Part shown: in pieces, positions 27,078-35,793 of the stretch
How positions within the stretch are numbered: position 1 is the stretch's first letter
Layout: every line of letters begins with the position of its first letter
Assembly (NCBI GenBank): GCA_965222535.1
Contig: OZ244957.1
Span: 2,542,001 to 2,606,000, forward strand
Direction of reading: 5' to 3'
Source of the DNA: G965222535 sp965222535
GTDB lineage: Bacteria; Pseudomonadota; Gammaproteobacteria; HK1
Length of the DNA stretch: 64,000 nt
Made by a program: the position numbers and the translations under genes
Notes under the pieces: model-generated
What the model saw: only the letters and a program-made list of their open reading frames with translations
Databases searched by the model: none
What the model was told of the DNA's origin: nothing

Positions 27078-28021
27078 CTGCTGCCACTTCCAGCGGTACA
27101 ACCGTAGCAATGATTGCGCACTATCACCGGTCGCCCCTCAAGCGAGACGCCAACCAACTCCGACAGATGCTTGTGGCGTGAAGAGCCGTTCAGGCGCAGC
27201 GGCAAATCGAGCATTTGATTGAAGTCGCAATCATACACATAGCCTTGCCAGTCAACGCTGATCAAATTCCTGCACATCACCCTCTCAAGGTTGGCGTCAT
27301 CGTGTGCATCGTATAGCAATGTTAGGTATTCGGAGATTTTTTTCTTCGACACCAAGATGCTGCCGAAGCGTCCTATCGGCATGTTGGTCAGCGCCATTAA
27401 GCGATTGAAGCGCACGCCGTAATGCTGGTACAAATGCTTCTTATAGTCGGCTTCCAACGCGACCTGATCGGGTGGCAGCGTGGTGCCTTGGGGGTTGTAC
27501 ATCAGCTCTAGGGAGAGACCGCTGTCTTCAATCCCATATCCCAGCGCATTGAGTTGCTTCAAGCTGATGATAGAGGCTGCAAAAACGCCGTTGCCGCGCT
27601 GTGAATTAACATTGTCTTCCAGATAGCACGGCAGCGATGCGACCACATTGACGCGCTGGGCGGCTAAAAATTCCGCCAAGTCGGTGTAGCCGGGCTCCTG
27701 CAAAATGGTCAGGTTACAACGATCAATAACCTTTATATTGCGCTTGCGTGCGGCGACCACCAAACGGCGAAAATGTTGGTTCATTTCAGGCGCGCCGCCG
27801 GTCAGATCCAGCGTGTTCACCGTTGACGCATCAAGGTAGCGCAGCACCACATCAATGGTGTCGCTGCTCATTTCCTCGGTACGGTTAGGTCCTGCGGCAA
27901 CATGGCAATGCACGCAGCTCTGATTGCAGCGATACCCCAGATTGATCTGTAGTATTTCGAGCTTCTGGCGGCGCGGCACCGGGAAAGTCGATGGCTCAAG
28001 GTACGGCAGGACGTTATGCAT
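27056..28021 (-). CDS. arsS: Arsenosugar biosynthesis radical SAM protein ArsS
   Basis: Radical SAM enzyme proposed to join the adenosine-derived sugar to methylated arsenic. The 4Fe-4S motif is C32/C36/C39 in NLGYRCNQSCVHCH. LTGGAPEMN follows, and a Cys-containing C-terminal domain (CDFNQMLDLPL, HCYGCTAGSGSSC) is typical of the DUF3641-type tail. ATG 28021 has an AGAGG site. arsM, which supplies dimethylarsenite, is not in the window. Confidence 0.92.
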   Translation of the reverse strand: MHNVLPYLEPSTFPVPRRQKLEILQINLGYRCNQSCVHCHVAAGPNRTEEMSSDTIDVVLRYLDASTVNTLDLTGGAPEMNQHFRRLVVAARKRNIKVIDRCNLTILQEPGYTDLAEFLAAQRVNVVASLPCYLEDNVNSQRGNGVFAASIISLKQLNALGYGIEDSGLSLELMYNPQGTTLPPDQVALEADYKKHLYQHYGVRFNRLMALTNMPIGRFGSILVSKKKISEYLTLLYDAHDDANLERVMCRNLISVDWQGYVYDCDFNQMLDLPLRLNGSSRHKHLSELVGVSLEGRPVIVRNHCYGCTAGSGSSCSGSLN

Positions 28022-28377
28022 AGAGTAATCCTCTGATACGCACACCCAAGATGCGTACTGCGCATGGGGTTTTACCGCCCCTTGGCAAAGCCCAATCGCT
28101 GTTCATTTCAGCAGTGGACGCCTCTATGGCGGAATCTGGTTATTGCTGGCGCGCTGCAGCGCGAAAATGTTACGCCTTGGCAGGGGTTGGAATCATCTCA
28201 AGAGGGGAATGGTGGCAGTACGTGTATTGGTTTTGCAGAGTCAGAATCAGAATCCCAATCCCAATCCCAATCCCAATCAGCCCTGTCCCCGCCCTAGTCA
28301 GTATTTAGCCTAGATTCATCACTTCCTAGCGTATCGTACTTTTTATCAGCGGCAGCTGGATCGCTGCATGGTACGCC
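28022..28377. other. Intergenic region with a (AATCCC)n tract
   Basis: Between rluD and arsS, both on the minus strand, so this holds the arsS leader and the rluD 3' side. Bases 28251-28278 are four and two-thirds tandem AATCCC units; the minus strand has four GGG runs with ATT spacers, a canonical G-quadruplex pattern. No gene or known repeat element is seen in the rest. Confidence 0.7.
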
Positions 28378-29391
28378 TCAAAGTGTTGGTTTCAAGTATT
28401 GTTCACGATCGCTGCGCAGTGCCTTAATTAATGCCATCATATCTGGTGGCAGTGGGCTTGTAAAGGATAGCCAGCCCCCGCTGAACGGATGCGCAAAGCC
28501 CAACGCAGCGGCGTGTAGCGCTTGGCGGTTGAATGCTTTCAGGCGCTGCTGCAAAATCGGATGCAGGCCGCTTGGCGGCGCAAAACGGTGCTTATTGTAA
28601 ACCATATCGCCGACCACTGGGTGCCCAATGTGCGCTAGGTGAACGCGGATCTGGTGGGTGCGTCCACTGCCAAGTCGTACGGCTACCGATGAATGCAGGC
28701 GAAAATGCTCACAGTTCTGGATATAGGTGAGCGCCGTGCGACCACTGCTGATCACCGCCATTTGCGTACGTTGTCGCGGATGGCGACCGACAGGGGCGTC
28801 GATCGTGCGCTCGGCGGCGACCAGACCATGCGCCAGCGCCTGATACTGGCGTTCAATGCGGCGCTGCTGCAGGGCCTCGGACAATGCCGTACAGGCGCGC
28901 AGCGAGGTGGCGACGATCAGTAGGCCGGAGGTGTCCTTGTCAAGGCGATGGACGATGCCATAGCGTGGCAGGGTGGCCAGCGCAGGCCGATAAGCGAGTA
29001 GGTGGTTGATTAGGGTACCGCTGGGATTACCGGCACCGGGATGCACTACCAGTGCCGCCGGTTTATCGACGACCAGCAGGTCGGCGTCCTCGTAGCGCAG
29101 TTCCAGCTTGCCTGGCTCAGCCCGCCAACGCTCATCGCGGCGCGGCGTGATCGTCAGCCGCACCCATTCATCACCGGCGATTTTACACGATGCCTTGACG
29201 CGGCTATCGTTGATCGTTACTGCGCCTTGGCGCAGCCAGCGCTGTAGCGCCGCTCTGGAAAAGCTCGGGAACAGCCCCGCCAGCACCCGATCGACACGGC
29301 TTCCAGCCTCGGTTCTGGGTATGCGTGCGCTATACACGGTTGGCTGTGCACAGCGTACTGGGTGCTCGCTGTCGGTGCCAGTGTTCATCAT
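28378..29391 (-). CDS. rluD: 23S rRNA pseudouridine(1911/1915/1917) synthase RluD
   Basis: Makes pseudouridines in helix 69 of 23S rRNA. An S4 domain (about residues 30-75, SRVDRVLAGLFPSFSRAALQRWLRQG) precedes the catalytic domain with HRLDKDTSG, catalytic Asp at 151. GSGRTHQIRVHLAHIGHPVVGD is the second family motif. 337 aa is normal. Its ATGATG start overlaps the end of nadD. Confidence 0.94.
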   Translation of the reverse strand: MMNTGTDSEHPVRCAQPTVYSARIPRTEAGSRVDRVLAGLFPSFSRAALQRWLRQGAVTINDSRVKASCKIAGDEWVRLTITPRRDERWRAEPGKLELRYEDADLLVVDKPAALVVHPGAGNPSGTLINHLLAYRPALATLPRYGIVHRLDKDTSGLLIVATSLRACTALSEALQQRRIERQYQALAHGLVAAERTIDAPVGRHPRQRTQMAVISSGRTALTYIQNCEHFRLHSSVAVRLGSGRTHQIRVHLAHIGHPVVGDMVYNKHRFAPPSGLHPILQQRLKAFNRQALHAAALGFAHPFSGGWLSFTSPLPPDMMALIKALRSDREQYLKPTL

Positions 29392-30110
29392 AAACCACGC
29401 ATCCTGCGGGGCGCTTTATTGCCGTTGGCGGTCACACCTTGTGGGCTGCGGCTATAAGGCACCTCCTGTTGCAAGATAGCATACACCGCATCCGGCACTA
29501 GGAAACGGATACAGCCTCGGTTCGCACTCACTGCGCGAATGTGGGTAGCGGAAATGTCGAGCAGTGGGATTTTGACGACAATGATGCGACCGTGCTCGGT
29601 GTGCCCAAGATCGGCTGCAGCGGTGCCGCGTGCGCTCAGCAGCGCCGCCACGGGCCCCTGCGTTGGCAGTGCTGCGTGGGGTCTGAGGGCGATCGCGATG
29701 TGCGCTAAGTCGAGCAACTGCTGGTAGCGATACCATTGATCGAAGGATGCGAACGCATCGGTACCGAGGATCAGGTACAGTGGTCGATCGCGGTACTGCG
29801 AACGCAAGGTTTGCAGTGTCGCAAAAGTGCGCGTCTCATCTGCGCCTTGGCGCTCAAGCCGGCTGACCTCCACGCCGGGAAGGGTCGCAACGGCGGCTTC
29901 GACCATCCGCAGGCGCAGCGCGATAGAGGCTATCGGTGGTTCGCGCAATCGCGGGCGCGCGGCGGGGATCAGCAATACCTGCGTCAGCGCCAGCGCTTGG
30001 CGCATTTCTAACGCGAGGCGCAAATGCCCGTTGTGGATCGGGTCGAAAGTACCGCCGAGGACGCCGATGCCGCCAGTGCCACTGCGGTCATTGCCGCCGG
30101 CGGCGTTCAA
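29388..30110 (-). CDS. nadD: Nicotinate-nucleotide adenylyltransferase
   Basis: Adenylates nicotinate mononucleotide for NAD synthesis. GGTFDPIHNGHL at about 19-30 holds the nucleotidyl-transferase H-x-G-H loop, and ISATHIRA near the C-terminus is the matching ISSTxIR motif. No ATG is available before the first motif. The TTG at 30110 overlaps the proA stop as TTGA, implying coupled translation. It also overlaps rluD downstream. The usual partner rsfS is not adjacent. Confidence 0.92.
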   Translation of the reverse strand: MNAAGGNDRSGTGGIGVLGGTFDPIHNGHLRLALEMRQALALTQVLLIPAARPRLREPPIASIALRLRMVEAAVATLPGVEVSRLERQGADETRTFATLQTLRSQYRDRPLYLILGTDAFASFDQWYRYQQLLDLAHIAIALRPHAALPTQGPVAALLSARGTAAADLGHTEHGRIIVVKIPLLDISATHIRAVSANRGCIRFLVPDAVYAILQQEVPYSRSPQGVTANGNKAPRRMRGL

Positions 30111-31387
30111 CGGGTTTGTCCGTTGCCGATGATAATAAACTTGCGCGTGGTTAAGCCCTCAAGCCCGACCGGGCCGCGCACATGCAGTTTGTCGGTGCTG
30201 ATGCCGATCTCGGCACCCAAGCCGTATTCAAAACCATCGGCGAAGCAGGTTGGGGCGTTGAGCATTACCGACGCAGAATCGACCTCACGCAGGAAACGTT
30301 GCGCGGCACCGAGGTCCTCGGTAACAATCGCCTCGGTATGACCCGAACAGTACGTCGCGATATGCGCGATAGCATGATCCAAATCGGCGACGATACGCAC
30401 TGCTAGGATCGGCGCAAGGTACTCGGTGAGCCAATCATCCTCGGTGGCGTGCGCGGCGTCAGCAACGATCGCCACGGTCGCCTCACAGCCGCGCAATGCG
30501 ACGCCGTGCGCACGCAGTTCGGCGGCGATCGGCGGCAACAGCGTGGGTGCAATAGCGCAGTGCAGCAACAAGGTCTCCATCGCGCCGCAAATGCCGTAGC
30601 GATACGTTTTGGCATTGACGGCGATTGCCACGGCTTTGTCGGCATCGGCTGCGGCATCGATATAAACATGGCAGTTGCCGGCAAAATGCTTGATCACCGG
30701 CACCTTGGCTTCAGCACTGATGCGCCGCGTCAGGCGCTCGCCGCCGCGTGGGATGATCACATCGACATACTCGGTCATCGTGATCAAGGCTCCCACCGCC
30801 GCTCTATCGGTGGTGCTTACCAACTGCACCGCCGCTGCGGGAAGGCCGGTGCTCGCCAGTCCAGCGTGGATTTGCCGACCAATCGCCTGATTGCTGTGCA
30901 CTGCCTCCGAGCCGCCGCGCAGAATCACTGCGTTGCCTGATTTAAGGCACAATGCGGCAGCGTCAGCGGTTACATTCGGGCGCGCTTCATAGATGATGCC
31001 GATTACGCCTAAGGGCACCCTCATGCGCCCAACCTGCAAGCCAGAGGGCTGTTGCGCCAACTGCTCAATGGTGCCGATTGGATCCGGCAAAGACGCTATC
31101 TGGCGCAACCCCGCGACCATGCCGTCAATGCGTGCGACGGACAATTGCAGGCGATCAAGCAGCGCGCTGGCGAGATTTTTTTGCTGCCCCTCGGCGAGGT
31201 CAATGGCGTTCGCCTGTTGGATATCGTCGCGGTGCTGATCGATGGCGTCAGCAATCGCCAGCAGTGCGGCGTTTTTCTGTCTTGTATCAGCACGGCTAAG
31301 GGTGCTGGCAGCGGCTTTGGCGCAACGGCCAAGATCGCGCATGTACGCCGTTGTACTATCGGGTTCGGCAGCAGCAGTTGTGATCAT
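30107..31387 (-). CDS. proA: Gamma-glutamyl phosphate reductase
   Basis: NADPH-dependent second step of proline synthesis. A 426-aa ALDH-superfamily enzyme. YEARPNVTADAAALCLKSGNAVILRGG is the conserved cofactor region, catalytic Cys at about residue 267 in YGICGAMETLL, and DVIIPRGG and EIGISTDKLHVRGPVGLEGLTT are further family blocks. It heads the proA-nadD-rluD run. proB is not in the window. Confidence 0.95.
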   Translation of the reverse strand: MITTAAAEPDSTTAYMRDLGRCAKAAASTLSRADTRQKNAALLAIADAIDQHRDDIQQANAIDLAEGQQKNLASALLDRLQLSVARIDGMVAGLRQIASLPDPIGTIEQLAQQPSGLQVGRMRVPLGVIGIIYEARPNVTADAAALCLKSGNAVILRGGSEAVHSNQAIGRQIHAGLASTGLPAAAVQLVSTTDRAAVGALITMTEYVDVIIPRGGERLTRRISAEAKVPVIKHFAGNCHVYIDAAADADKAVAIAVNAKTYRYGICGAMETLLLHCAIAPTLLPPIAAELRAHGVALRGCEATVAIVADAAHATEDDWLTEYLAPILAVRIVADLDHAIAHIATYCSGHTEAIVTEDLGAAQRFLREVDSASVMLNAPTCFADGFEYGLGAEIGISTDKLHVRGPVGLEGLTTRKFIIIGNGQTR

Positions 31388-31529
31388 AGGTCAGCAGCCA
31401 TGATGCAGGGGTTGGTGGGTGGAGGTGCAAATGAATCGAGGGGTACCAAAGCGCTGGCGTCTCGTTGAGGCAAAGCTATTGTACTTGAGAACCGCGAAAA
31501 ATCTCAACGGGATGGGGACAGGCAAGGCT

Positions 31530-32213
31530 CTGGGATGTGGTGGAGGGCGGGGGCTCTGGGATCTTTTAATATTTTTAATCCTTTGATGCTAGGCGTTGCC
31601 TAGCATCAAAGGAGAATAAGGAGGGTAAAGCCGTTTGTATTGGGGGAAGGGTTAGGGCGTGTTTAGCACCCCTAAACGCGGTACTCCCTTCCCCCAAGCC
31701 CCTAACCCCAGTACCTCCTGCGCTTTCGGCTTAGCGCCGTGCAGGGCCGAGGGTTTTGGGCGGGGCTCTGGGATCTTTTAATATTTTTAATCCTTTGATG
31801 CTAGGCGTTGCCTAGCATCAAAGGAGAATAAGGAGGGTGAAGACGTTTGTATTGGGGGAAGGGTTAGGGCGTGTTTAGCACCCCTAAACGCGGTACTCCC
31901 TTCCCCCAAACCCCTAACCCCAGGATCTCCTGCGCTTTCGCCTCGACGCCGTGCAGGGCCGAGGGTTTTGGGCGGGGCTCTGGGATCTTTTAATATTTTT
32001 AATCCTTTGATGCTAGGCGTTGCCTAGCATCAAAGGAGAATAAGGAGGGTAACGACGTTTGTATTGGGGGAAGGGTGAGGGCGTGTTTAGCACCCCTAAA
32101 CGCGGTACTCCCTTCCCCCAAGCCCCTAACCCCAGTACAGCCTTCGCTTTCGCCTCGACGCCGTGCAGGGCCGAGGGTTTTGGGCGGGGCTCTGGGATGG
32201 GGGAAGGCGGGGC
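31530..32213. repeat. Tandem array of three 212-bp hairpin-rich units
   Basis: Palindromes of 33 bp (15-bp arms CCTTTGATGCTAGGC, centre GTT) start at 31580, 31792 and 32004, a constant period of 212. Each unit continues with AGGAGAATAAGGAGGG, TTGGGGGAAGGG, a GTTTAGCACCCCTAAAC hairpin, then CCCTTCCCCCAA and CCCCTAACCCC pairing back to the G blocks, and a GCAGGGCCGAGGG / GGGCGGGGCTCTGGGATC end. Units differ at few positions. The third runs to within a few bases of the stop codon of Sel1 gene 2. Confidence 0.9.
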
Positions 32214-35159
32214 TCAATTGCTTGTGAACTCTCCCCGATCAATCGCCGCCATGCGCTTTGCTGCCTCACGCTTTGCGGCTTTAATTTCTGCTGCCGTCAA
32301 ATGCAGATGCCATTTATTTGTGCGTAAACTTTCCGCCGCGATTTCGACCCCCTTCGCTTTGGCGATGGAATACCAGATATACGCCTCACGCTCATCAGCA
32401 ATAACGCCTTCGCCACTCCAATAGGCAACCCCTAAATTATATTGCGCCGTCGCATTGCCTTGTTCGACGGCTTTGCGATACCAGCGCGCCGCTTCCTCGG
32501 CATCTTGGGCAACACCTTCGCCGTTAGCGTAGGCATTCCCTACATTAAATTGCGCTTCTGCATCGCCTTGTTCGGCGGCTTTGCGCCACCAGCGAAGCGC
32601 TTCCTCGGCATCTTTGGCAACGCCTTCGCCGGAATAATAGGCGTTGCCTAAATTATATTGCGCTTTTGCATGGCCTTGTGCGGCGGCTTTGCGAAACCAA
32701 CGCACCTCTTCCTTGGCATCTTTGGCAACGCCTTCGCCGGAATAATAGGCATTCCCTAAATTAAATTGCGCTTGCGCAAGTCCTTGTTCGGCGGCTTTGC
32801 GGAACCAGCGCACTGCTTCCTCGGCATCTTGGGCAACGCCTTCGCCGTTATAATAGGCGTTCCCTAAACTAAACTGCGCGCTCGCATGGCCTTGTGCGGC
32901 GGCTTTGCGAAACCAGCGCAGCGCTGCACGCACATCCTTGGCAGCACCTTCGCCGCTATCGTAGGCAACCCCTAAACCAAATTGCGCGTCCGCATGGTCT
33001 TGTTCGGCGGCTTTGCGCCACCAGCGCAGCGCTTCCTCGGCATCTTTGGCAACGCCTTCGCCGTTAGCGTAGGTATGGCCTAAACCATATTGCGCCGCCG
33101 CAAGTCCTTGCGCGGCGGCTTTGCGATACCAACGCACTGCTTCCTCGGCGTCTTTGGCAACGCCTTTGCCGTTAGCGTAGAGAACCCCTATATTATGTTG
33201 CGCGTCCGCATTGCCTTGTTCGGCGGCTTTGCGCCACCAGCGCAGCGCTTCCTCGGCATCTTGGGCAACGCCTTCGCCGTTATAATAGGCGTTCCCTAAA
33301 CTAAACTGCGCGCTCGCATGGCCTTGTTCGACGGCTTTGCGATACCAGCGCGCTGCTTCCTCGGCATCTTTGGCAACGCCTTCGCCGAAATAATAGGCGT
33401 TCCCTAAATTAAATTGCGCGCTCGCATCGCCTTGGGCAACGCCTTCGCCGCTATCGTAGACAACCCCTAAACCAAATTGCGCCTCCGCAACCTCTTGTTC
33501 GGCGGCTTTGCGATACCAGCGCGCTGCTTCCTCGGCATCTTTGGCAACGCCTTCGCCGAAATAATAGGCGTTCCCTAAATTAAATTGCGCGCTCGCATCG
33601 CCTTGGGCAACGCCTTCGCCGCTATCGTAGACAACCCCTAAACCAAATTGCGCCTCCGCAACCTCTTGTTCGGCGGCTTTGCGAACCCAACGCGCTGCTT
33701 CCTCGGCATCTTTGGCAACGCCTTCGCCGTTAGCGTAGGCAATCCCTAAATTATATTGCGCCGCCGCAACCCCTTGTTCCGCGGCTTTGCGAAACCAACG
33801 CGCTGCTTCCTCGGCATCTTGGGCAACGCCTTCGCCGTTAGCGTAGGCAAGCCCTAAATTATATTGCGCTTGCGCATCGTCTTGTTCGGCGGCTTTGCGC
33901 CACCAACGCGCCGCTTCCTCGGCATCTTGGGCAATGCCTTCGCCGTTAGCGTAGGCAAGCCCTAAATTAAACTGCGCGTCCGCAACCCCTTGTTCGGCGG
34001 CTTTGCGAAACCAACGCGCTGCTTCCTCGGCATCTTGGGCAACGCCTTCGCCGTTAGCGTAGGCAAGCCCTAAATTATATTGCGCTTGCGCATCGTCTTG
34101 TTCGGCGGCTTTGCGCCACCAACGCGCTGCTTCCTCGGCATCTTGGGCAATGCCTTCGCCGTTAGCGTAGGCAATCCCTAAATTATATTGCGCCGCCGCA
34201 ACCCCTTGTTCGGCGGCTTTGCGAAACCAACGCGCTGCTTCCTCGGCATCTTGGGCAATGCCTTCGCCGTTATAATAAGCGCTCCCTAAATTAAATTGCG
34301 CGCTTGCAAGTCCTTGTTCGGCGGCTTTGCGATACCAGCGCGCCGCTTCTTTGGCATCTTTGGCAACGCCTTCGCCGTAAGCGTGGGCATTCCCTAATTT
34401 ATATTGCGCCGCCGCAAGTCCTTGTTCGGCGGCTTTGCGATACCAGCGCGCCGCTTCTTTGGCATCTTGGGCAACGCCGTTGCCGAAATAATAGGCGCTC
34501 CCTAAACCAAATTGCGCGTCCGCAAGTCCTTGTTCGGCGGCTTTGCGATACCAACGCGCTGCCTCTAAATTAAATTGCGCCTTCGCAACCCCTTGCACGG
34601 CGGCTTTGCGATACCAATGCAGCGCTTCCTCGGCGTCTTGGGCAACGCCTTCGCCGTTAGCGTAGGCAAGCCCTAAATTAAATTGCGCGTCCGCATCGCC
34701 TTGTTCGGCGGCTTTGCGCCACCATCGCGCCGCTTCCTCGGCGTCTTGGGCAACGCCTTCGCCGTTATAATAGGCGTTCCCTAAATTAAACTGCGCCGCC
34801 GCAACCCCTTGTTCGGCGGCTTTGCGAAACCAGCGCGCTGCTTCCTCGGCATCTTTGGCAATGCCTTCGCCGTTATAATAGGCACTCCCTAAATTAAATT
34901 GCGCCGCCGCAAGTCCTTGTTCGGCGGCTTTGCGAACCCAGCGTACTGCTTCCTCGGTATCTTGAGCAACGCCTTTGCCGTTATAATAGGCAGCCCCTAA
35001 ATTATATTGCGCGCTCGCATCGCCGCTTGCAGCTAGGCTGCGGGTGCATTCCAGACTATCCGCCACTTTGCAGGGCTGATCATCGCTCGGTACGGTTGGC
35101 GTTGATGCACAGCTTATCCGTAACAGCGATAACGCCCCTTTCAAGGCTCGCAACAGCAT
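32214..35159 (-). CDS. Large Sel1-repeat (TPR-like) exported protein
   Basis: A 981-aa intact paralogue of the broken gene at 8635-11428. It has a hydrophobic N-terminus (MLLRALKGALSLLRISCAS), a shared CKVADSLECTRSLAASGDA lead-in, about 25 Sel1 units of 36 aa, and the shared tail AYIWYSIAKAKG to AAIDRGEFTSN. Two units are shortened in frame: GVAQGDASAQ lacks 20 aa, and FNLEAARWYRK lacks about 15. Start ATG 35159 uses the same GAGGAGAAACA site as the paralogue. It probably works as an exported or periplasmic protein-binding scaffold. The function is not known. Confidence 0.88.
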   Translation of the reverse strand: MLLRALKGALSLLRISCASTPTVPSDDQPCKVADSLECTRSLAASGDASAQYNLGAAYYNGKGVAQDTEEAVRWVRKAAEQGLAAAQFNLGSAYYNGEGIAKDAEEAARWFRKAAEQGVAAAQFNLGNAYYNGEGVAQDAEEAARWWRKAAEQGDADAQFNLGLAYANGEGVAQDAEEALHWYRKAAVQGVAKAQFNLEAARWYRKAAEQGLADAQFGLGSAYYFGNGVAQDAKEAARWYRKAAEQGLAAAQYKLGNAHAYGEGVAKDAKEAARWYRKAAEQGLASAQFNLGSAYYNGEGIAQDAEEAARWFRKAAEQGVAAAQYNLGIAYANGEGIAQDAEEAARWWRKAAEQDDAQAQYNLGLAYANGEGVAQDAEEAARWFRKAAEQGVADAQFNLGLAYANGEGIAQDAEEAARWWRKAAEQDDAQAQYNLGLAYANGEGVAQDAEEAARWFRKAAEQGVAAAQYNLGIAYANGEGVAKDAEEAARWVRKAAEQEVAEAQFGLGVVYDSGEGVAQGDASAQFNLGNAYYFGEGVAKDAEEAARWYRKAAEQEVAEAQFGLGVVYDSGEGVAQGDASAQFNLGNAYYFGEGVAKDAEEAARWYRKAVEQGHASAQFSLGNAYYNGEGVAQDAEEALRWWRKAAEQGNADAQHNIGVLYANGKGVAKDAEEAVRWYRKAAAQGLAAAQYGLGHTYANGEGVAKDAEEALRWWRKAAEQDHADAQFGLGVAYDSGEGAAKDVRAALRWFRKAAAQGHASAQFSLGNAYYNGEGVAQDAEEAVRWFRKAAEQGLAQAQFNLGNAYYSGEGVAKDAKEEVRWFRKAAAQGHAKAQYNLGNAYYSGEGVAKDAEEALRWWRKAAEQGDAEAQFNVGNAYANGEGVAQDAEEAARWYRKAVEQGNATAQYNLGVAYWSGEGVIADEREAYIWYSIAKAKGVEIAAESLRTNKWHLHLTAAEIKAAKREAAKRMAAIDRGEFTSN
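33340..33681. repeat. 171-bp tandem duplication inside Sel1 gene 2
   Basis: Two adjacent copies (about 33340-33510 and 33511-33681) each contain one shortened unit joined by GVAQGDASAQ. The period is 57 codons, so the frame is kept. Confidence 0.75.
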
Positions 35160-35189
35160 TGTTTCTCCTCACGGCTGACAGCTACCCAA

Positions 35190-35793
35190 GCCTTGCCCCA
35201 CCATCCCAGAAACCCCGCCCGAAGCCCTTCCAGAGCTCGCCCTCCACTATGCCAGTTCCTTGCCCGAAGCCCTCGGCCCTGCACGGCGTCGAGGCGAAGG
35301 CGCAGGAGATTCTGGGGATAGGGGTTTGGGGGAAGGGAGTATAGCGTTTAGGGGTGCTAAACACGCCTTAACCCTTCCCTCAATACAAACTGTCTTTACC
35401 CTCCTTAGACTCCTTTGATGCTAGGTGTTGCCTAGCATCAAAGGATTAAGAATATTAAAAGATCCCAGAAACCCCGCCCGAAGCCCTTCCAGAGCCCCGC
35501 CCTCCACTATGCCAGAGCCTTGCCCGAAGCCCTCGGCCCTGCACGGCGTCGAGGCGAAGGCGCAGGAGATTCTGGGGATAGGGGTTTGGGGGAAGGGAGT
35601 ATAGCGTTTAGGGGTGCTAAACACGCCTTAACCCTTTCCCCAATACAAACGTCTTTACCCTCCTTAGACTCCTTTGATGCTAGGCAACGCCTAGCATCAA
35701 AGGATTAAGAATATTAAAAGATCCCAGAGCCTTGCTCGAAGCCCTTCCAGAGCCTTGCCCCCCGTCATCCCAGAGCCTTACCTATCGCACCCA
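35190..35793. repeat. Two inverted copies of the 212-bp-type unit upstream of Sel1 gene 2
   Basis: Palindromes at 35412-35444 (centre arm GGTGTTGCC) and 35671-35703 (GGCAACGCC), period 259. All flanking blocks (GGCAAGGCTCTGG, CCCTTCCCCCAAACCCC, GTTTAGCACCCC, ACCCTCCTTAGACT) read on the opposite strand to the array at 31530-32213. The Sel1 gene is thus bracketed by inverted copies. The array ends within about 40 bases of the aprA stop. Confidence 0.88.

Noticed and set aside
31530..32213. CRISPR-like array of palindromic repeats
   Set aside because: Whole 212-bp units repeat, including the supposed spacers, so these are tandem duplications.
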